The notes below the pieces were generated by a model. It did no database searches, was not told where the DNA came from, and saw only the letters and a list, made by a program, of their open reading frames with translations. A program made the position numbers and the translations under genes. Below, in pieces: positions 17,580-28,208 of a DNA stretch of 64,000 bases. This DNA comes from Mesobacillus harenae (GTDB taxonomy: Bacteria; Bacillota; Bacilli; Bacillales; Cytobacillaceae): the NCBI RefSeq assembly GCF_013343715.1, contig NZ_JABUNR010000007.1:1-64000 (forward strand), given 5' to 3'. Position 1 is the first letter of the stretch. Every line of letters begins with the position of its first letter.

Positions 17580-19184
17580 TTATTTAAGTTCAACAGTTGC
17601 TAGGTTATCTGAACCAGTTGGATGAGGCTTAAATCCTGTTATTCCCTTTTTACCGGCTAAAGCTGGCTCAGAGTGAACAAGCGGGATCCACGGAGCATCT
17701 TCCTTAATCAACAATTGAGCTTCCCCATATAGCTTTTCGCGTTCGGCCTGATCAGGGCTTGACTGAGCCTTTATCAGCAGGTCGTGTACCTCTTGATTTT
17801 TATAATAAGAATAATTGTTGCTGCCAATACTATCTTGGTCTAATAGAACATATAGGAAATTATCAGCATCGCCGTTATCCCCTGTCCAGCCAAGCATGAA
17901 TGCATCGGCTTCCCCATTTCTCGTTTTTTCTAAGTATGTCGGCCACTCATAAGAAACGATTTTTGATTTAACACCAATTGCTTCAAAGTTTGCCTGAAGG
18001 GCTTCCGCGACCTTCCTGCCATCCGGCATGTAAGGGCGTGCAACCGGCATTGCCCACAGTTCCATCTCAAAGCCATCCTCGAAACCTGCTTCTTTTAAAA
18101 GTTCCTTTGCCTTTTCAGGATTATACTCATAGTCAACAACATCATCATTGTAACCAGCAATCATTTTCGGCATCGGATTCTTAGCCGCTTCAGCTGCACC
18201 TGCATAAAATGCATCAATAAGAGCCTGCTTATCGACAGCATGATTTAATGCCTGACGTACTTTTTTATCTTTCAATGGTCCACGTGTATTCGTTAATCCA
18301 ACATAGGCAACGTTCATAGATGGCCGGAAAAATGTTTGCAGATCAGCATTGCCTTCAATTGATGGAACATCACTAAAGTTCACTCCATCAATTAAATCGA
18401 CTTCACCTGCTGTCAACGAATTAACACGGGCAGAGTTTTCTGGTATCACCCGGAAAATAACAGAATCAAGCTTCGGTAACCCTTCCTGCCAGTACTCTTC
18501 ATTTTTCACAATCGTAATACGGTCATTTCGCTTCCATTCCTGAAATTTAAACGGACCTGTCCCAACAGGGTTTTCCGTAAATTTATCCCCGTGCTTTTCG
18601 ATTGCTGCCGGGCTGGCAATTCCAAATGGAGACATTGCCAGATTCTTGAAGAAAGGTGCTAAAGGGCGGCTCAGCGTGAACTCCACCGTATGCTCGTCGA
18701 TTGCTTTTACTCCCTCAAGGACACCAGCAAACTGAGAATTATAATAATAGAAACTTTCTTTATTTCCGCCCTTCCAACGCTCAAAATTGAAAACGACAGC
18801 GTCGGCATTAAAGTCAGTTCCGTCATGGAACTTGACACCTTTTCTTAAGAAAAGAGTATGTTTTAAGCCATCATCTGTACTTTCCCACTTTTCAGCGAGC
18901 CCGGGATGCACTTCAGTATCCTGCTCGCCAAATTCAGTTAAAGTCTCAAAAATATTTTTGGTAACTTTAAAGGATTCACCTTCTGTAGTAGTAGCTGGAT
19001 CTAAAGATTCAGAGTCACCGCCTCGTCCGAAAACGATCGTACCTCCTGCTGAGTTTTCAGATGAATCGGTACCGCCCTTATCTGGCTCTTTATCTGTGCT
19101 GCTAGACTCTTTGTTACAGCCTGCCAACACCAGTGATAGAATCAGGATAAAAGCAAAAAACAAAATCCCATTGCGCTTCTTCAT
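17580..19184 (-). CDS. Peptide ABC importer substrate-binding lipoprotein (SBP family 5)
   Basis: This 534-residue extracellular lipoprotein begins with a signal peptide ending in the lipobox LVLAGC, so Cys24 or so would be lipidated. The mature protein has the family-5 solute-binding fold (SLDPATTTEG near residue 60, FHDGTDFNADAVVFNFERW near 115, NHAVDKQALI near 310). The ATG at 19184 is chosen because it gives the lipoprotein signal and has GAGGGGG upstream. The 35-residue longer reading to 19289 would hide the signal peptide. It delivers peptides, or related ligands such as nickel or glutathione, to the neighbouring permeases. Confidence 0.92.
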   Translation of the reverse strand: MKKRNGILFFAFILILSLVLAGCNKESSSTDKEPDKGGTDSSENSAGGTIVFGRGGDSESLDPATTTEGESFKVTKNIFETLTEFGEQDTEVHPGLAEKWESTDDGLKHTLFLRKGVKFHDGTDFNADAVVFNFERWKGGNKESFYYYNSQFAGVLEGVKAIDEHTVEFTLSRPLAPFFKNLAMSPFGIASPAAIEKHGDKFTENPVGTGPFKFQEWKRNDRITIVKNEEYWQEGLPKLDSVIFRVIPENSARVNSLTAGEVDLIDGVNFSDVPSIEGNADLQTFFRPSMNVAYVGLTNTRGPLKDKKVRQALNHAVDKQALIDAFYAGAAEAAKNPMPKMIAGYNDDVVDYEYNPEKAKELLKEAGFEDGFEMELWAMPVARPYMPDGRKVAEALQANFEAIGVKSKIVSYEWPTYLEKTRNGEADAFMLGWTGDNGDADNFLYVLLDQDSIGSNNYSYYKNQEVHDLLIKAQSSPDQAEREKLYGEAQLLIKEDAPWIPLVHSEPALAGKKGITGFKPHPTGSDNLATVELK

Positions 19185-19258
19185 ATTTTTCCCCCTCTTT
19201 TTGTGTACCGAAGCCCTTGGCTTCTTGTTCCTATTTATCATCCATGCAAGCACTCCAT

Positions 19259-20239
19259 TTACTTTTCTGATTCTTGAAATAAATGGCATGCCGCAAAATG
19301 ACCTGGTTCAACTTCTCTAATTTGAGGCCGTGTAGTTCTGCAGATATCCATACATTCCGTACACCTTGTATGAAAAGCGCAGCCTCTAGGCGGATTTGAA
19401 GGACTTGGCATGTCGCCCTCCAAAAGGACCCTTTCTTTTTGAATATCAGGGTCTGGTACTGGTACAGCTGAGAGCAAGGCTTTGGTATAAGGGTGAAGCG
19501 GGTTCTCATAGAGTTTTTCTGTATCTGTAATTTCTACCAATCTGCCAAGGTACATAACTCCTACTCTGTCACTAATATATTTAACAACGCCAAGATCATG
19601 GGCGATGAATATATAGGTTAATTGAAGATCTTTTTGCAAATCTTTTAGCAAATTTAATACTTGAGATTGTATCGAAACGTCAAGAGCGGAAACTGGCTCA
19701 TCAGCTATGATTAACTTTGGCCGTGTCATCAAAGCCCTTGCAATGCCAATGCGCTGCCTTTGCCCTCCACTGAATTGGTGAGGGTAGCGGTTGGCATGAT
19801 AGCTGCTTAAACCAACAACCTCTAGCATTTCCTTTACCTTTTGCTTTCTCTCTTTCTTTCTCCCCATTCCATGAACAATTAAAGGTTCTTCCAGAATTTT
19901 TTCCACTGTGTGTCGGGGGTTTAACGATGCGAACGGGTCTTGAAAAACCATCTGCATATCTTTCCTGACTTTACGCAGTTCGGTAGTGTTCAAATTCGTT
20001 AGGCTATTTCCTTCAAATACAACTTCTCCAGCTGTAGGTTCGATTAACCGCATCAGCATTCTGCCAGTAGTCGATTTTCCGCAGCCGGACTCCCCTACGA
20101 GTCCAAGGGTTTCACCTTTATTAACGAAAAAGCTTACTTCTTCCACAGCTCTTACGTCTCCTACCTTTTTCCCGAATACCCCGCCGGATATGGGGAAATA
20201 CTTTTTAAGATTGTCTACTTTTAGCAGGATTTCAGGCAT
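19259..20239 (-). CDS. Peptide ABC importer ATP-binding protein (DppF/OppF family)
   Basis: This 326-residue ATPase has Walker A GESGCGKST, the signature QFSGGQRQRIGIARAL, Walker B LIIADEPVSALDVS and the C-terminal oligopeptide-transporter extension with CAFHTRCTECMDIC, whose cysteines suggest an iron-sulfur or zinc site seen in this family. The start ATG at 20239 follows GGAGG and overlaps the stop of the upstream ATPase gene by 8 bases, indicating translational coupling. The longer open frame to 20395 is an overlap artefact. Confidence 0.9.
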   Translation of the reverse strand: MPEILLKVDNLKKYFPISGGVFGKKVGDVRAVEEVSFFVNKGETLGLVGESGCGKSTTGRMLMRLIEPTAGEVVFEGNSLTNLNTTELRKVRKDMQMVFQDPFASLNPRHTVEKILEEPLIVHGMGRKKERKQKVKEMLEVVGLSSYHANRYPHQFSGGQRQRIGIARALMTRPKLIIADEPVSALDVSIQSQVLNLLKDLQKDLQLTYIFIAHDLGVVKYISDRVGVMYLGRLVEITDTEKLYENPLHPYTKALLSAVPVPDPDIQKERVLLEGDMPSPSNPPRGCAFHTRCTECMDICRTTRPQIREVEPGHFAACHLFQESEK

Positions 20240-21230
20240 CTGCGATTTCCTCCGTTTCATGTAAAAAACAGCGAACTCGATGACCTTTCTCTTGTTGGTA
20301 TAAGCGGGGACTTTCATGGTGGCAGCGGTCATACGCAAATTCACAACGTGCTGCAAACCGGCATCCAGTTTTGATAGATCCTGGCTTTGGTACATTTCCA
20401 GGAATGGAGTATAAACGTTCTGTTCTATCCCTTATATCAGGGATAGATTTTAACAGGCCTAAAGTATAAGGGTGTTTCGGGTTTTTAAAAATAGTCCTGA
20501 CAGGCGCCTCTTCTACAATTTTACCTGCATACATAACTAAGACTCTTCGGCATATCTCCGCAACCACTCCCAAATCGTGGGTTATCATAATAATTGCTGT
20601 CTCCAGCTGTTCATTCAAGTCTTTCATTAACGAAAGTATTTGAGCTTGAATTGTTACGTCAAGAGCTGTTGTCGGCTCATCAGCAATTAAAAGCTTTGGG
20701 TGACAGGATAACGCCATTCCTATCATGACTCTCTGTCTCATTCCCCCTGACAGCTGATGAGGATACTCCTTCATAATTTGTTCAGCCCTTGGAAGTCCTA
20801 CGATTTTAAGCATATCAATGGCCTGTTGAGAAGCTTGACTTTTTTTAAGCTTTTTATGTATTGAAAGAGCCTCTACCATTTGATTTCCAATGGTAAACAG
20901 CGGGTTGAGAGAGGTCATTGGCTCCTGAAAAATCATAGCTACATCGTTGCCTCTAATTTCTCTCATTCTTCTTTCTGAAGCTGTAACTAGATCTTCGCCA
21001 TTCAACAGGATCTCTCCCTCTACAATTTTACCTGGCGGCTGAGGAATGAGCTTCATGATCGAAAGCGAGGTAACACTTTTGCCGCAGCCTGACTCTCCTA
21101 CAATCCCAAGAATTTCCCCTTTATTTATTGAAAAGCTGATTTTATCCACAGCAGGTATTTCTCCACCTGAAGAGAAAAAAGAGGTCTTTAGCTGTCTTAC
21201 ATCCAAAACTGGAGCCGAAGCGTGTACCAA
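20232..21230 (-). CDS. Peptide ABC importer ATP-binding protein (DppD/OppD family)
   Basis: This 332-residue ATPase is the first gene of the importer operon. It has Walker A GESGCGKSV, signature HQLSGGMRQRVMIGMAL, Walker B LLIADEPTTALDVT and the C-terminal CRFAARCEFAYDRC cysteine cluster of OppD-type proteins. The start is TTG at 21230, supported by AAGGGGGA about 8 bases upstream. It pairs with the DppF-like ATPase downstream to form the heterodimeric motor. Confidence 0.9.
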   Translation of the reverse strand: MVHASAPVLDVRQLKTSFFSSGGEIPAVDKISFSINKGEILGIVGESGCGKSVTSLSIMKLIPQPPGKIVEGEILLNGEDLVTASERRMREIRGNDVAMIFQEPMTSLNPLFTIGNQMVEALSIHKKLKKSQASQQAIDMLKIVGLPRAEQIMKEYPHQLSGGMRQRVMIGMALSCHPKLLIADEPTTALDVTIQAQILSLMKDLNEQLETAIIMITHDLGVVAEICRRVLVMYAGKIVEEAPVRTIFKNPKHPYTLGLLKSIPDIRDRTERLYSIPGNVPKPGSIKTGCRFAARCEFAYDRCHHESPRLYQQEKGHRVRCFLHETEEIADA

Positions 21231-21556
21231 ATTTATTCCCCCTTTCTGACTAACTAGTAATGTTAATTACCAGTTGTTCTTTATTAACTTTTTTTTAATT
21301 TTATAACGAACTATTTTAATATCTTACCAATATTTGTTAATATTTCCAATATATAGTACTTACTAAAATCGTCGTAATCTACCTCAACATTTTATGAAGT
21401 CACTTAAAAAACATGCCTGATTGCCCTAAATATCTTTTATATATAAAACATGATTAAAAGGAACCGTCTAGTAAGGAACCGATTTGAAGTTTTCGCATTG
21501 CAGGGAGGTTAAACGCAGTGCACTAGTCGCTGGGCACTGTAAAATTTATTCTGTCT
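21231..21556. other. Intergenic region with no gene
   Basis: This AT-rich stretch should hold the promoter of the peptide importer operon, but no clean -35/-10 pair stands out. Around 21490-21540 there is a short GC-richer patch (GCAGGGAGG, then GCACTAGTCGCTGG) that resembles a degraded copy of the intergenic repeats seen near 23.6 kb. No coding potential was seen. Confidence 0.5.
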
Positions 21557-21590
21557 ATAAAAAAAAGCCGAAGCATTTAGCTTCGACTTT
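21557..21590 (-). terminator. Rho-independent terminator after ygaD
   Basis: On the minus strand GTCGAAGC and GCTTCGGC pair around TAAAT (one G-T), followed by nine T. It lies directly after the ygaD stop codon. Confidence 0.85.
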
Positions 21591-21591
21591 A

Positions 21592-23346
21592 CTAACTTTC
21601 CAGCTGCTGAACCTGGAAAAGCTTTTGGTATCCTCCCCGTTTGATCATTAATTCTTCATGTGTTCCCGTTTCAACAATTTCGCCATGTTCGATTAATACA
21701 ATGCGATCAGCATGCGTGATTGTCGATAATCGGTGTGCGACAATAAATGTGGTACGTTCCTTTGCCAGTTTCTCAAGTGTCTCCTGGATCAGGTGCTCGC
21801 TTTCAAGATCAAGCGCAGAAGTAGCTTCGTCTAAGACTAGAATCGAAGGGTTTTTCAAAAAAACTCTCGCAATTGCGACCCTCTGCTTTTGGCCCCCAGA
21901 AAGCTTAACCCCACGCTCTCCTACTTTTGTATCATAACCTTTAGGAAGACTCATGATAAATTCATGAGCATTGGCCGCCTTCGCAGCAGCAATCACTTCT
22001 TCATCGCTGGCCTCCGGGTTGCCAAGCAATATATTCGTTTTAACAGAATCACTGAACAAAATACTATCCTGCATCACCATTCCGATTTTATCCCTTAAAC
22101 TCTTAATTTTATAAGAGCGTATATCTTCACCATCCAGAAGGATTTTCCCATGGTTTACATCATAAAATCTTGGGATAAGGCTGACAAAAGAAGATTTCCC
22201 TCCTCCACTCATTCCTACTAGTGCTATTGTTTCACCTTTTTTTACATCTAATGATATGTTGTTTAGGACGGTGTGTTCATCCTCTTCATAACTAAAGTGG
22301 ACATTTTGGAAAGAGATATCCCCTCTGACTGACGTTAATTCCTTTGCATTGGGGGAATCGACAATATCATACTTTTCGTCAATAAGTTCAAATACACGAT
22401 CCATTGAAGCGATTGACTGGGTAAGTGTTGTTGAGGAATTAACAAGGCGGCGCAGCGGATTATAAAGCCTGTCTATATAAGCAATAAATGCAAACATCTC
22501 TCCCAATGACAAATTACCTTGAATAACCTGATATCCTGAAAAGCCAATTACGAGCAGCGGGGCAATATCTGTTATTGTATTAACAACAGCAAAGGCTTTT
22601 GCATTCCAGCTTGTATGGTCAAGGGCCCTGTTTAAAAAGTTACGATTTTGGCTGTCAAACTGTTTTTGTTCATAATCTTCAATTGCAAAACTTTTTACAA
22701 CTGACATACCGGCCACACGTTCGTGCAAATAACTTTGTACCTCAGCAAGTGCTTGGGAACGAACCCGTGTAAGCCTGCGAAGATTTCCGAAAAAGTACCT
22801 GACAGAGAAAGCATAAAGTGGAAATAAGATCAATGATACAATTGTCAATTGGACATCCATCGAAAACATAATAGCAGCTGCGATGATTATTGTGGCTACG
22901 TCGAGCCACAAATTCATCAGACCGGTAATGACGAAGGTTTTTGTTTGTTCTACGTCATTAATCACCCTGGAGATGATTTCTCCAGCTCTTGTGTTGGCGT
23001 AATATTTAAAACTCAGTTTTTGGAGGTGCGTAAACAAGCTATCACGGATATCATACAAGATCTTATTAGCTGTCCACTGAGCAAAATATTGACGATAATA
23101 TTCAATCGGAGGTCTAAGGATAACAAAGATAACTATCATAATACCCATAACCATGATAAGCTTGTCCGTCTTATCTGTTGAAGAAAGGCTGTCGTTTTGA
23201 ACAATATCATCAACTACATATTTTATGAGCAAAGGAATCAAGAGGGGAATAGCAAATTTTAATATACCAATCAAAATGGTTCCGATGATTTGAAGACGGT
23301 ATGGTTTAACGAACTTTAAATATCTGCGGGTACTGCCCATTCTCAT
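21592..23346 (-). CDS. ygaD: YgaD-like ABC exporter (fused membrane and ATPase domains)
   Basis: This 584-residue half-transporter has six N-terminal helices (about 1-320) followed by an ATPase with Walker [10 protein letters not shown], signature [18 protein letters not shown], Walker [13 protein letters not shown] and switch VAHRLSTI. It would act as a homodimer of the MsbA/LmrA/Sav1866 type. Length and position (before ygaC) match Bacillus subtilis YgaD. The substrate is unknown, and lipids or drugs are typical for the fold. Confidence 0.92.
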   Translation of the reverse strand: MRMGSTRRYLKFVKPYRLQIIGTILIGILKFAIPLLIPLLIKYVVDDIVQNDSLSSTDKTDKLIMVMGIMIVIFVILRPPIEYYRQYFAQWTANKILYDIRDSLFTHLQKLSFKYYANTRAGEIISRVINDVEQTKTFVITGLMNLWLDVATIIIAAAIMFSMDVQLTIVSLILFPLYAFSVRYFFGNLRRLTRVRSQALAEVQSYLHERVAGMSVVKSFAIEDYEQKQFDSQNRNFLNRALDHTSWNAKAFAVVNTITDIAPLLVIGFSGYQVIQGNLSLGEMFAFIAYIDRLYNPLRRLVNSSTTLTQSIASMDRVFELIDEKYDIVDSPNAKELTSVRGDISFQNVHFSYEEDEHTVLNNISLDVKKGETIALVGMSGGGKSSFVSLIPRFYDVNHGKILLDGEDIRSYKIKSLRDKIGMVMQDSILFSDSVKTNILLGNPEASDEEVIAAAKAANAHEFIMSLPKGYDTKVGERGVKLSGGQKQRVAIARVFLKNPSILVLDEATSALDLESEHLIQETLEKLAKERTTFIVAHRLSTITHADRIVLIEHGEIVETGTHEELMIKRGGYQKLFQVQQLES

Positions 23347-23459
23347 CCTCCTTCCTACCTATTTCTATTGTTTAACTTTACTGTGATAACATAAACCCAG
23401 CGCAGAGCGAATTATCGGCATCTTCTTAACGTTAATCGAAGTATGCAATCAACCAACAC

Positions 23460-23700
23460 GAAAGAAAGAAGCATTCGCCGTTAACCTATAGGAGGTCTGG
23501 GCGCAGAAAGCTGGATGAAGAAAATATGTTCGATTGATCTATAACATGGATTTCCTTAAAGCAATCGCTCATTAAGTCGACGTATGGACTGGGGGACACC
23601 GACTGAGATAAAGGAAACTCGAAGAGCAGAAGCGATTCGATGTTGATTATCATAGGAGGCGGGCGAAGTACACTAGTGGCTGAAGCCGGCGGCAGTCGAC
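23460..23700. repeat. Degenerate intergenic repeat sequences
   Basis: The 449-base gap between ygaD and ygaC is GC-richer than usual intergenic DNA and carries no gene. It holds repeated fragments such as ATAGGAGGTCTGGGCG and ATAGGAGGCGGGCG, AGCATTCG and AGCGATTCG, and ACACTAGTGGCTG. These resemble the element after yfhP (29.2-29.3 kb) and a patch near 21.5 kb. They look like decayed copies of a short non-coding repeat family. Confidence 0.45.
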
Positions 23701-23734
23701 CGTTTATCCTAACTTGGAATTTTTACCGTTTCCT

Positions 23735-23769
23735 AAACAAAACAAAACCTGTTGAACGCAGTCAACAGG
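23735..23769 (-). terminator. Rho-independent terminator after ygaC
   Basis: On the minus strand CCTGTTGA and TCAACAGG form an 8-base-pair stem around a 6-base loop, followed by TTTTGTTTTGTTT. Confidence 0.85.
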
Positions 23770-23795
23770 CCGCAGATAATTTGGAATTTGATATT

Positions 23796-24326
23796 TTAGC
23801 GTCTGTACGTTAAATATCGTTCATACCAGATGTCGATAAAATCTGGGGCAAACGGACCTTTCCTCTGCCTAATCCAATGTATCAACTTTTCAACATTATA
23901 CTTTAAGATCTGGTCGATTACATCAGGATAGTTCATTTCTCTTCTATGCCGTTCATATTCGTCCTCATCAAGAAGATTGAACGTCATATCGGGAAATATT
24001 TTAATATCTAGGTCATAGTCGATATATTTTAATGCTTCTCCGTCAAATATAAATGGAGAACTTATGTTGCAGTAATAGTACACACCGTCTTCCCGAATCA
24101 TTCCAATCACGTTAAACCAATGCTGGGAATGGAAGTAACAGATAGCCGGTTCACGAGTAATCCAGGTCCTACCATCGGATTCAGTCACAATTGTTCGGTC
24201 ATTTCCGCCAATAACAAGATTTTGGCTGCCCTTTAAAACGGTTGTTTCTTCCCAGACTCGATGGATGTGTCCATTATGTTTATAACTATGTATTTGGACC
24301 GGTTCACCTTCGATGGGTACGCCCAT
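23796..24326 (-). CDS. ygaC: Nucleoside tri/diphosphate phosphatase family protein (DUF402, YgaC)
   Basis: This 176-residue soluble protein belongs to the UPF0374/DUF402 family and has the exact length of Bacillus subtilis YgaC. The family includes the staphylococcal Ntdp phosphatase, which hydrolyses nucleoside tri- and diphosphates with divalent metal. Conserved residues include GGNDRTIV, the [12 protein letters not shown] core and the acidic cluster [13 protein letters not shown] that likely binds metal. It lies between ygaD and ygaB, as in Bacillus subtilis. The role in the cell is not established beyond the enzyme family. Confidence 0.9.
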   Translation of the reverse strand: MGVPIEGEPVQIHSYKHNGHIHRVWEETTVLKGSQNLVIGGNDRTIVTESDGRTWITREPAICYFHSQHWFNVIGMIREDGVYYYCNISSPFIFDGEALKYIDYDLDIKIFPDMTFNLLDEDEYERHRREMNYPDVIDQILKYNVEKLIHWIRQRKGPFAPDFIDIWYERYLTYRR

Positions 24327-24472
24327 TATTCTCTCCCCTACCTTCCTTCCCGGAAGCTTTGCAACCCTACCATTTGTAATATTTAATTTAACAATTGCTA
24401 AACGACAAAAGGCAACAAAGAACGATTCCTATTTTTTATTATTATAACGGTTAACGACAAAATTTAAAACAA

Positions 24473-24510
24473 AATAGCCGTTGAAAATGAATTCAATGGC
24501 TTTTGAGATA
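24473..24510 (-). terminator. Terminator-like hairpin after ygaB
   Basis: On the minus strand AGCCATTGAA and TTCAACGGCT pair (one G-T) around TTCATT, followed by ATTTTGTTTT. It is weaker than the others because the T run is broken. Confidence 0.6.
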
Positions 24511-24564
24511 TTAGTTTATTAGATTACATTCAGTATAACGCAGTTTTAACTATGAGCCCAAGCA

Positions 24565-24819
24565 TTAACGGTAAACAATATTTTCCTCTTGGTAGGAACG
24601 AATAACCTCTTCCGTTTGTTTTTCAAATATTGCATGGATTTCCCTAAGGTCCTTTTTCATTAATTCGATTTCAGTATGAATATCTTCAAGCTCTGTTTCC
24701 TTGCCAAGCAAAATAAGCTCCTGTTCAATATTCTGACAACGCTCTAGTTCACCCTGAAGATGCAGCAGCTTTTCCATAGTCTGTAACTGCGTGGAAACTA
24801 AGTGATTAAACCCTGCCAT
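24565..24819 (-). CDS. ygaB: YgaB-like coiled-coil protein
   Basis: This 84-residue protein is almost entirely helical with heptad-like Leu/Ile spacing (residues 8-75) and many Glu/Lys, consistent with a coiled coil. The length and position between ygaC and sspE match Bacillus subtilis YgaB. A ribosome binding site GGTGG precedes the ATG. No signal or membrane segment is present. The function is unknown. Confidence 0.8.
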   Translation of the reverse strand: MAGFNHLVSTQLQTMEKLLHLQGELERCQNIEQELILLGKETELEDIHTEIELMKKDLREIHAIFEKQTEEVIRSYQEENIVYR

Positions 24820-25020
24820 GATATCCCACCACCTGATATATTATTAGTTTATTTACTTATTCGTTTGAAATTAAAAATACCCTTTGACTAGTCCTGTAGA
24901 CAAATCAGAAGTTTTGTCGAATGGAAAGAAAAGCGGAGCCGACTGGTCAGCCAACCATCCAAACGTTTTTAGAACTTTATGAAGGAATTGTAGTTTAACG
25001 AGTCCAAATTGCCAGAAGTA

Positions 25021-25052
25021 AAAAAAGGACACTCTCTATTCGAGAGTGTCCC
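25021..25052 (-). terminator. Rho-independent terminator after sspE
   Basis: On the minus strand GGACACTCTC and GAGAGTGTCC form a perfect 10-base-pair stem around GAATA, followed by six T. Confidence 0.92.
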
Positions 25053-25064
25053 TGCTGTTTATAA

Positions 25065-25286
25065 TTAGCTTTGTTGGCCTGATTGACCACCAGAAACGTT
25101 TTGACCTTTTCTGGCTTCAGCTTGTTGGTTTTGTCTTCTTACTTCTTGAGCATTTGTTTCACTAGCAAATTCAGTGCCGAATTGGCCAGCTTGTCCTGCT
25201 TGTCCGCCGCGAGCAGATTGAGCGTTTTGTTGTCTTACTTGTTGTGCGTTAGTTCCAGATTGAGCGTTTCTCGGGCTGTTTGCCAT
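25065..25286 (-). CDS. sspE: Gamma-type small acid-soluble spore protein SspE
   Basis: This 73-residue protein is very rich in Gln, Asn, Ala and Gly and holds repeats built around TNAQQVRQQN and TNAQEVRRQN with the motif FGTEFASET between them. FGTEFASE is the protease (GPR) cleavage motif of gamma-type spore proteins. Gamma proteins do not bind DNA. They store amino acids for germination. The ATG at 25286 is taken as start because GGAGGTGA ends a few bases before it. Expression in the forespore under sigma-G is expected from the family. A GGATA and a CATTAT sequence lie upstream but are not a convincing match. Confidence 0.93.
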   Translation of the reverse strand: MANSPRNAQSGTNAQQVRQQNAQSARGGQAGQAGQFGTEFASETNAQEVRRQNQQAEARKGQNVSGGQSGQQS

Positions 25287-25369
25287 AGTTATCACCTCCA
25301 CGATAATAATGTATCCACGATTGAGGTTTCCTATCCAAACAGAAATTTACCAATAAAATCCATTTTTAT

Positions 25370-26140
<771 letters not shown>

Positions 26141-26291
26141 TTATAACTTTTGTTTCATTTTAACTTTTACAGGTATATATGACAATAAAGGTTCAAGTTT
26201 ATTGACCTGTTGCCTCTAAAGATTGCCTTTTATAAAATTGGAGAATTGGAGACAAACTATCAATGCGTATTCATGAAAGGACTGATCTTTA

Positions 26292-26516
26292 ATGTATGTA
26301 GGACGGGATATGACTGAATTGTCTATGATGTCAAAAAAAGAATGGAAAGATAGCGAGCTTGCTTATTTACACCACGCCTTGCAGCAGGTAGTTCCATATT
26401 TAAATTCTGAAGGCCAGACGATTCACCGTGAGATTGTCGAAGAAATCGAAAATCGCGGAGGAATGAAACGCCATGAAGCAGATTACACCCATGGAACCGA
26501 AGTCACATATGATTAG
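26292..26516 (+). CDS. yfhS: Small YfhS-like protein
   Basis: This 74-residue acidic protein opens with MYVGRDMTELSMM and is helical, with no membrane segment. Its size and location between fabL and mutY match Bacillus subtilis YfhS, which has been linked to sporulation. The start is preceded by GAAAGGA. It is divergent from fabL and convergent with mutY, ending at a palindromic terminator. The name rests on size, synteny and recalled similarity, and the function is unknown. Confidence 0.7.
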   Translation: MYVGRDMTELSMMSKKEWKDSELAYLHHALQQVVPYLNSEGQTIHREIVEEIENRGGMKRHEADYTHGTEVTYD

Positions 26517-26536
26517 AGCTACAGCTGACCTTAACA

Positions 26537-26564
26537 TTAAAACGCCGTTATAACGGCGTTTTAA
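26537..26564. terminator. Bidirectional terminator between yfhS and mutY
   Basis: A perfect 28-base palindrome: TTAAAACGCCGTTA followed by its exact reverse complement. Each strand ends in TTTTAA, so it can terminate both converging genes. Confidence 0.85.
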
Positions 26565-26588
26565 TGGAAGGGAATAACATAAAGTGAT

Positions 26589-27683
26589 TTAGCTTTCCAA
26601 ATATTTTTGCCACATTTTTTGGTGAGAAACAGGAAATGCATAATTCTCCAATTCTTCATGGGTTACCGCCTTATAACCCGGATCTTCATCATGAAGATCG
26701 AGCATCTTACCCTTATAAATAGTAATATTCCAAATTAGGTGGGAGAAGACATGCTCAAGTTGTCCTAATACTGAGTTAATTTTTGTTTCTTTTCCGTATT
26801 TTTCTTTAAAATGTTGCTGGAGCTGTGACCTTTCACTTTTAAAATTCGAATTCACTTCTACGTTCGGAAATTCCCACAAGCTGGCTAACAAACCGTCATC
26901 AGGCCTTTTCCTTATGAGAACTTTCCCATCTATGTCGGTTAAAATAGCTGCTGCCAGCTTGACCGACCGCTGTTTTTTCTTTTTGGACTTTACAGGCAGT
27001 TCGTGCTGGGCCCCCTGATGGAAGGCTATACAGTGTTCTCTTACCGGGCATAAAAGACATGATGGTGAAGTTGGAGTGCAAATCAGCGCCCCTAGTTCCA
27101 TTAAAGCTTGATTAAAAGCAGAAGGGTTTTCTTTGGATATTAAAACTCGAACTGCCTGTTCAAAGACTTTTCTGGTCGCCGGTTTTGCAATATCCTCCTT
27201 TATTAACAAAATACGTGACAAGACGCGCATTACATTACCATCTACTGCCGGCTCCGGTACTCCATAAGCAATGCTCAAAATAGCACCTGCTGTATATGGA
27301 CCGACACCTTTAAGTGATGAAATGTCCTCCAGTGTATTCGGAACCTGACCACCATATTGTGTATGAACTTCTTTAACTGCTGACTGGAGGTTCCTAACCC
27401 GTGAATAATAGCCGAGCCCTTCCCACGCTTTAAGAACTTCTTCCTGATCCGCTTCAGCCAGAGCTTCTACTGTTGGAAACTTATGCATAAATCGGTTAAA
27501 ATAAGGTATAACAGTATCTACTCTGGTTTGCTGCAACATGATTTCTGATACCCATACTTTATAAGGGTCTTGATCCTTCCTCCATGGAAGCTCTCTCTGC
27601 TCTTTCATAAACCAGGTAATCAAGTCAGCTTGAAAAGCACTTATTTCCACATCCTCTAAATTTTCCAATTTATTTATTGTCAA
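26589..27683 (-). CDS. mutY: A/G-specific adenine DNA glycosylase MutY
   Basis: This 364-residue base-excision repair enzyme removes adenine mispaired with 8-oxoguanine. The helix-hairpin-helix-GPD domain (about 20-220) carries the catalytic Glu in [10 protein letters not shown], the hairpin [11 protein letters not shown] and the catalytic Asp in [10 protein letters not shown] 4Fe-4S loop C-x6-C-x2-C-x5-C is present ([17 protein letters not shown]). The C-terminal Nudix-like domain (about 240-360) senses 8-oxoguanine. It corresponds to Bacillus subtilis YfhQ. Confidence 0.96.
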   Translation of the reverse strand: MTINKLENLEDVEISAFQADLITWFMKEQRELPWRKDQDPYKVWVSEIMLQQTRVDTVIPYFNRFMHKFPTVEALAEADQEEVLKAWEGLGYYSRVRNLQSAVKEVHTQYGGQVPNTLEDISSLKGVGPYTAGAILSIAYGVPEPAVDGNVMRVLSRILLIKEDIAKPATRKVFEQAVRVLISKENPSAFNQALMELGALICTPTSPSCLLCPVREHCIAFHQGAQHELPVKSKKKKQRSVKLAAAILTDIDGKVLIRKRPDDGLLASLWEFPNVEVNSNFKSERSQLQQHFKEKYGKETKINSVLGQLEHVFSHLIWNITIYKGKMLDLHDEDPGYKAVTHEELENYAFPVSHQKMWQKYLES

Positions 27684-27732
27684 TTTCTTTCCTCCTGGTG
27701 TTAAACAATCAAACTTTTTGGGAATATAAATA

Positions 27733-28029
27733 TTAACATTGTTTTATAGCAAAAAATTGAAGCTCGGTTAAGCCGCCGACTAGTAGAGCATCAAGTTCGC
27801 CAAATACTGAATGATCTTTTGAAAGCCTAAGCTTTTTTATCGCAAAATAATGAGCTTCAGTTGGAATTTTAAATGATTCAACAAAACGATTTGTCTTTTC
27901 AACAGACTGAAGACACTCGATTTCATCCGCATCATATTTTGTTAAAGTAGAGATGATTAAAGCAAGCTTGTTTTTATACCGATTAATCTCGCATTGCTTT
28001 ACATCATACTCTATAACCATTTTCAGCAT
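27733..28029 (-). CDS. Hypothetical protein, 98 residues
   Basis: I do not recognise this protein. It is soluble and mixed alpha/beta, with several Cys and a hydrophobic C-terminal segment ([16 protein letters not shown]). The ATG at 28029 is chosen because AAGGAG lies 9 bases upstream. The reading to 28056 has no ribosome binding site. It lies between mutY and yfhP, has a good ribosome binding site and a full-length frame, and so is likely a real, lineage-specific gene. Confidence 0.6.
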   Translation of the reverse strand: MLKMVIEYDVKQCEINRYKNKLALIISTLTKYDADEIECLQSVEKTNRFVESFKIPTEAHYFAIKKLRLSKDHSVFGELDALLVGGLTELQFFAIKQC

Positions 28030-28208
28030 CTTTGTCAGCTCCTTTTGGAATAGCAACGCCTAAAATAAAGCTAGTAGGCTGCTGGATATTTTGAAAATTA
28101 ATAAACTGACCAACCTTAACGTAAACCAATCTATCAATTGACACAAGCTTTTATCACCAAGAAAAACTTCCAGGAATTATTGTTTTCCTGGTCAAGGAGG
28201 TCATTCCT

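Noticed and set aside
19185-19289. N-terminal extension of the peptide-binding lipoprotein
   Set aside because: The extra 35 residues would bury the lipoprotein signal peptide, and the ATG at 19184 has its own ribosome binding site.
25287-25345. A sigma-G promoter of sspE
   Set aside because: GGATA and CATTAT occur, but spacing and -10 sequence do not fit the consensus well enough to list.
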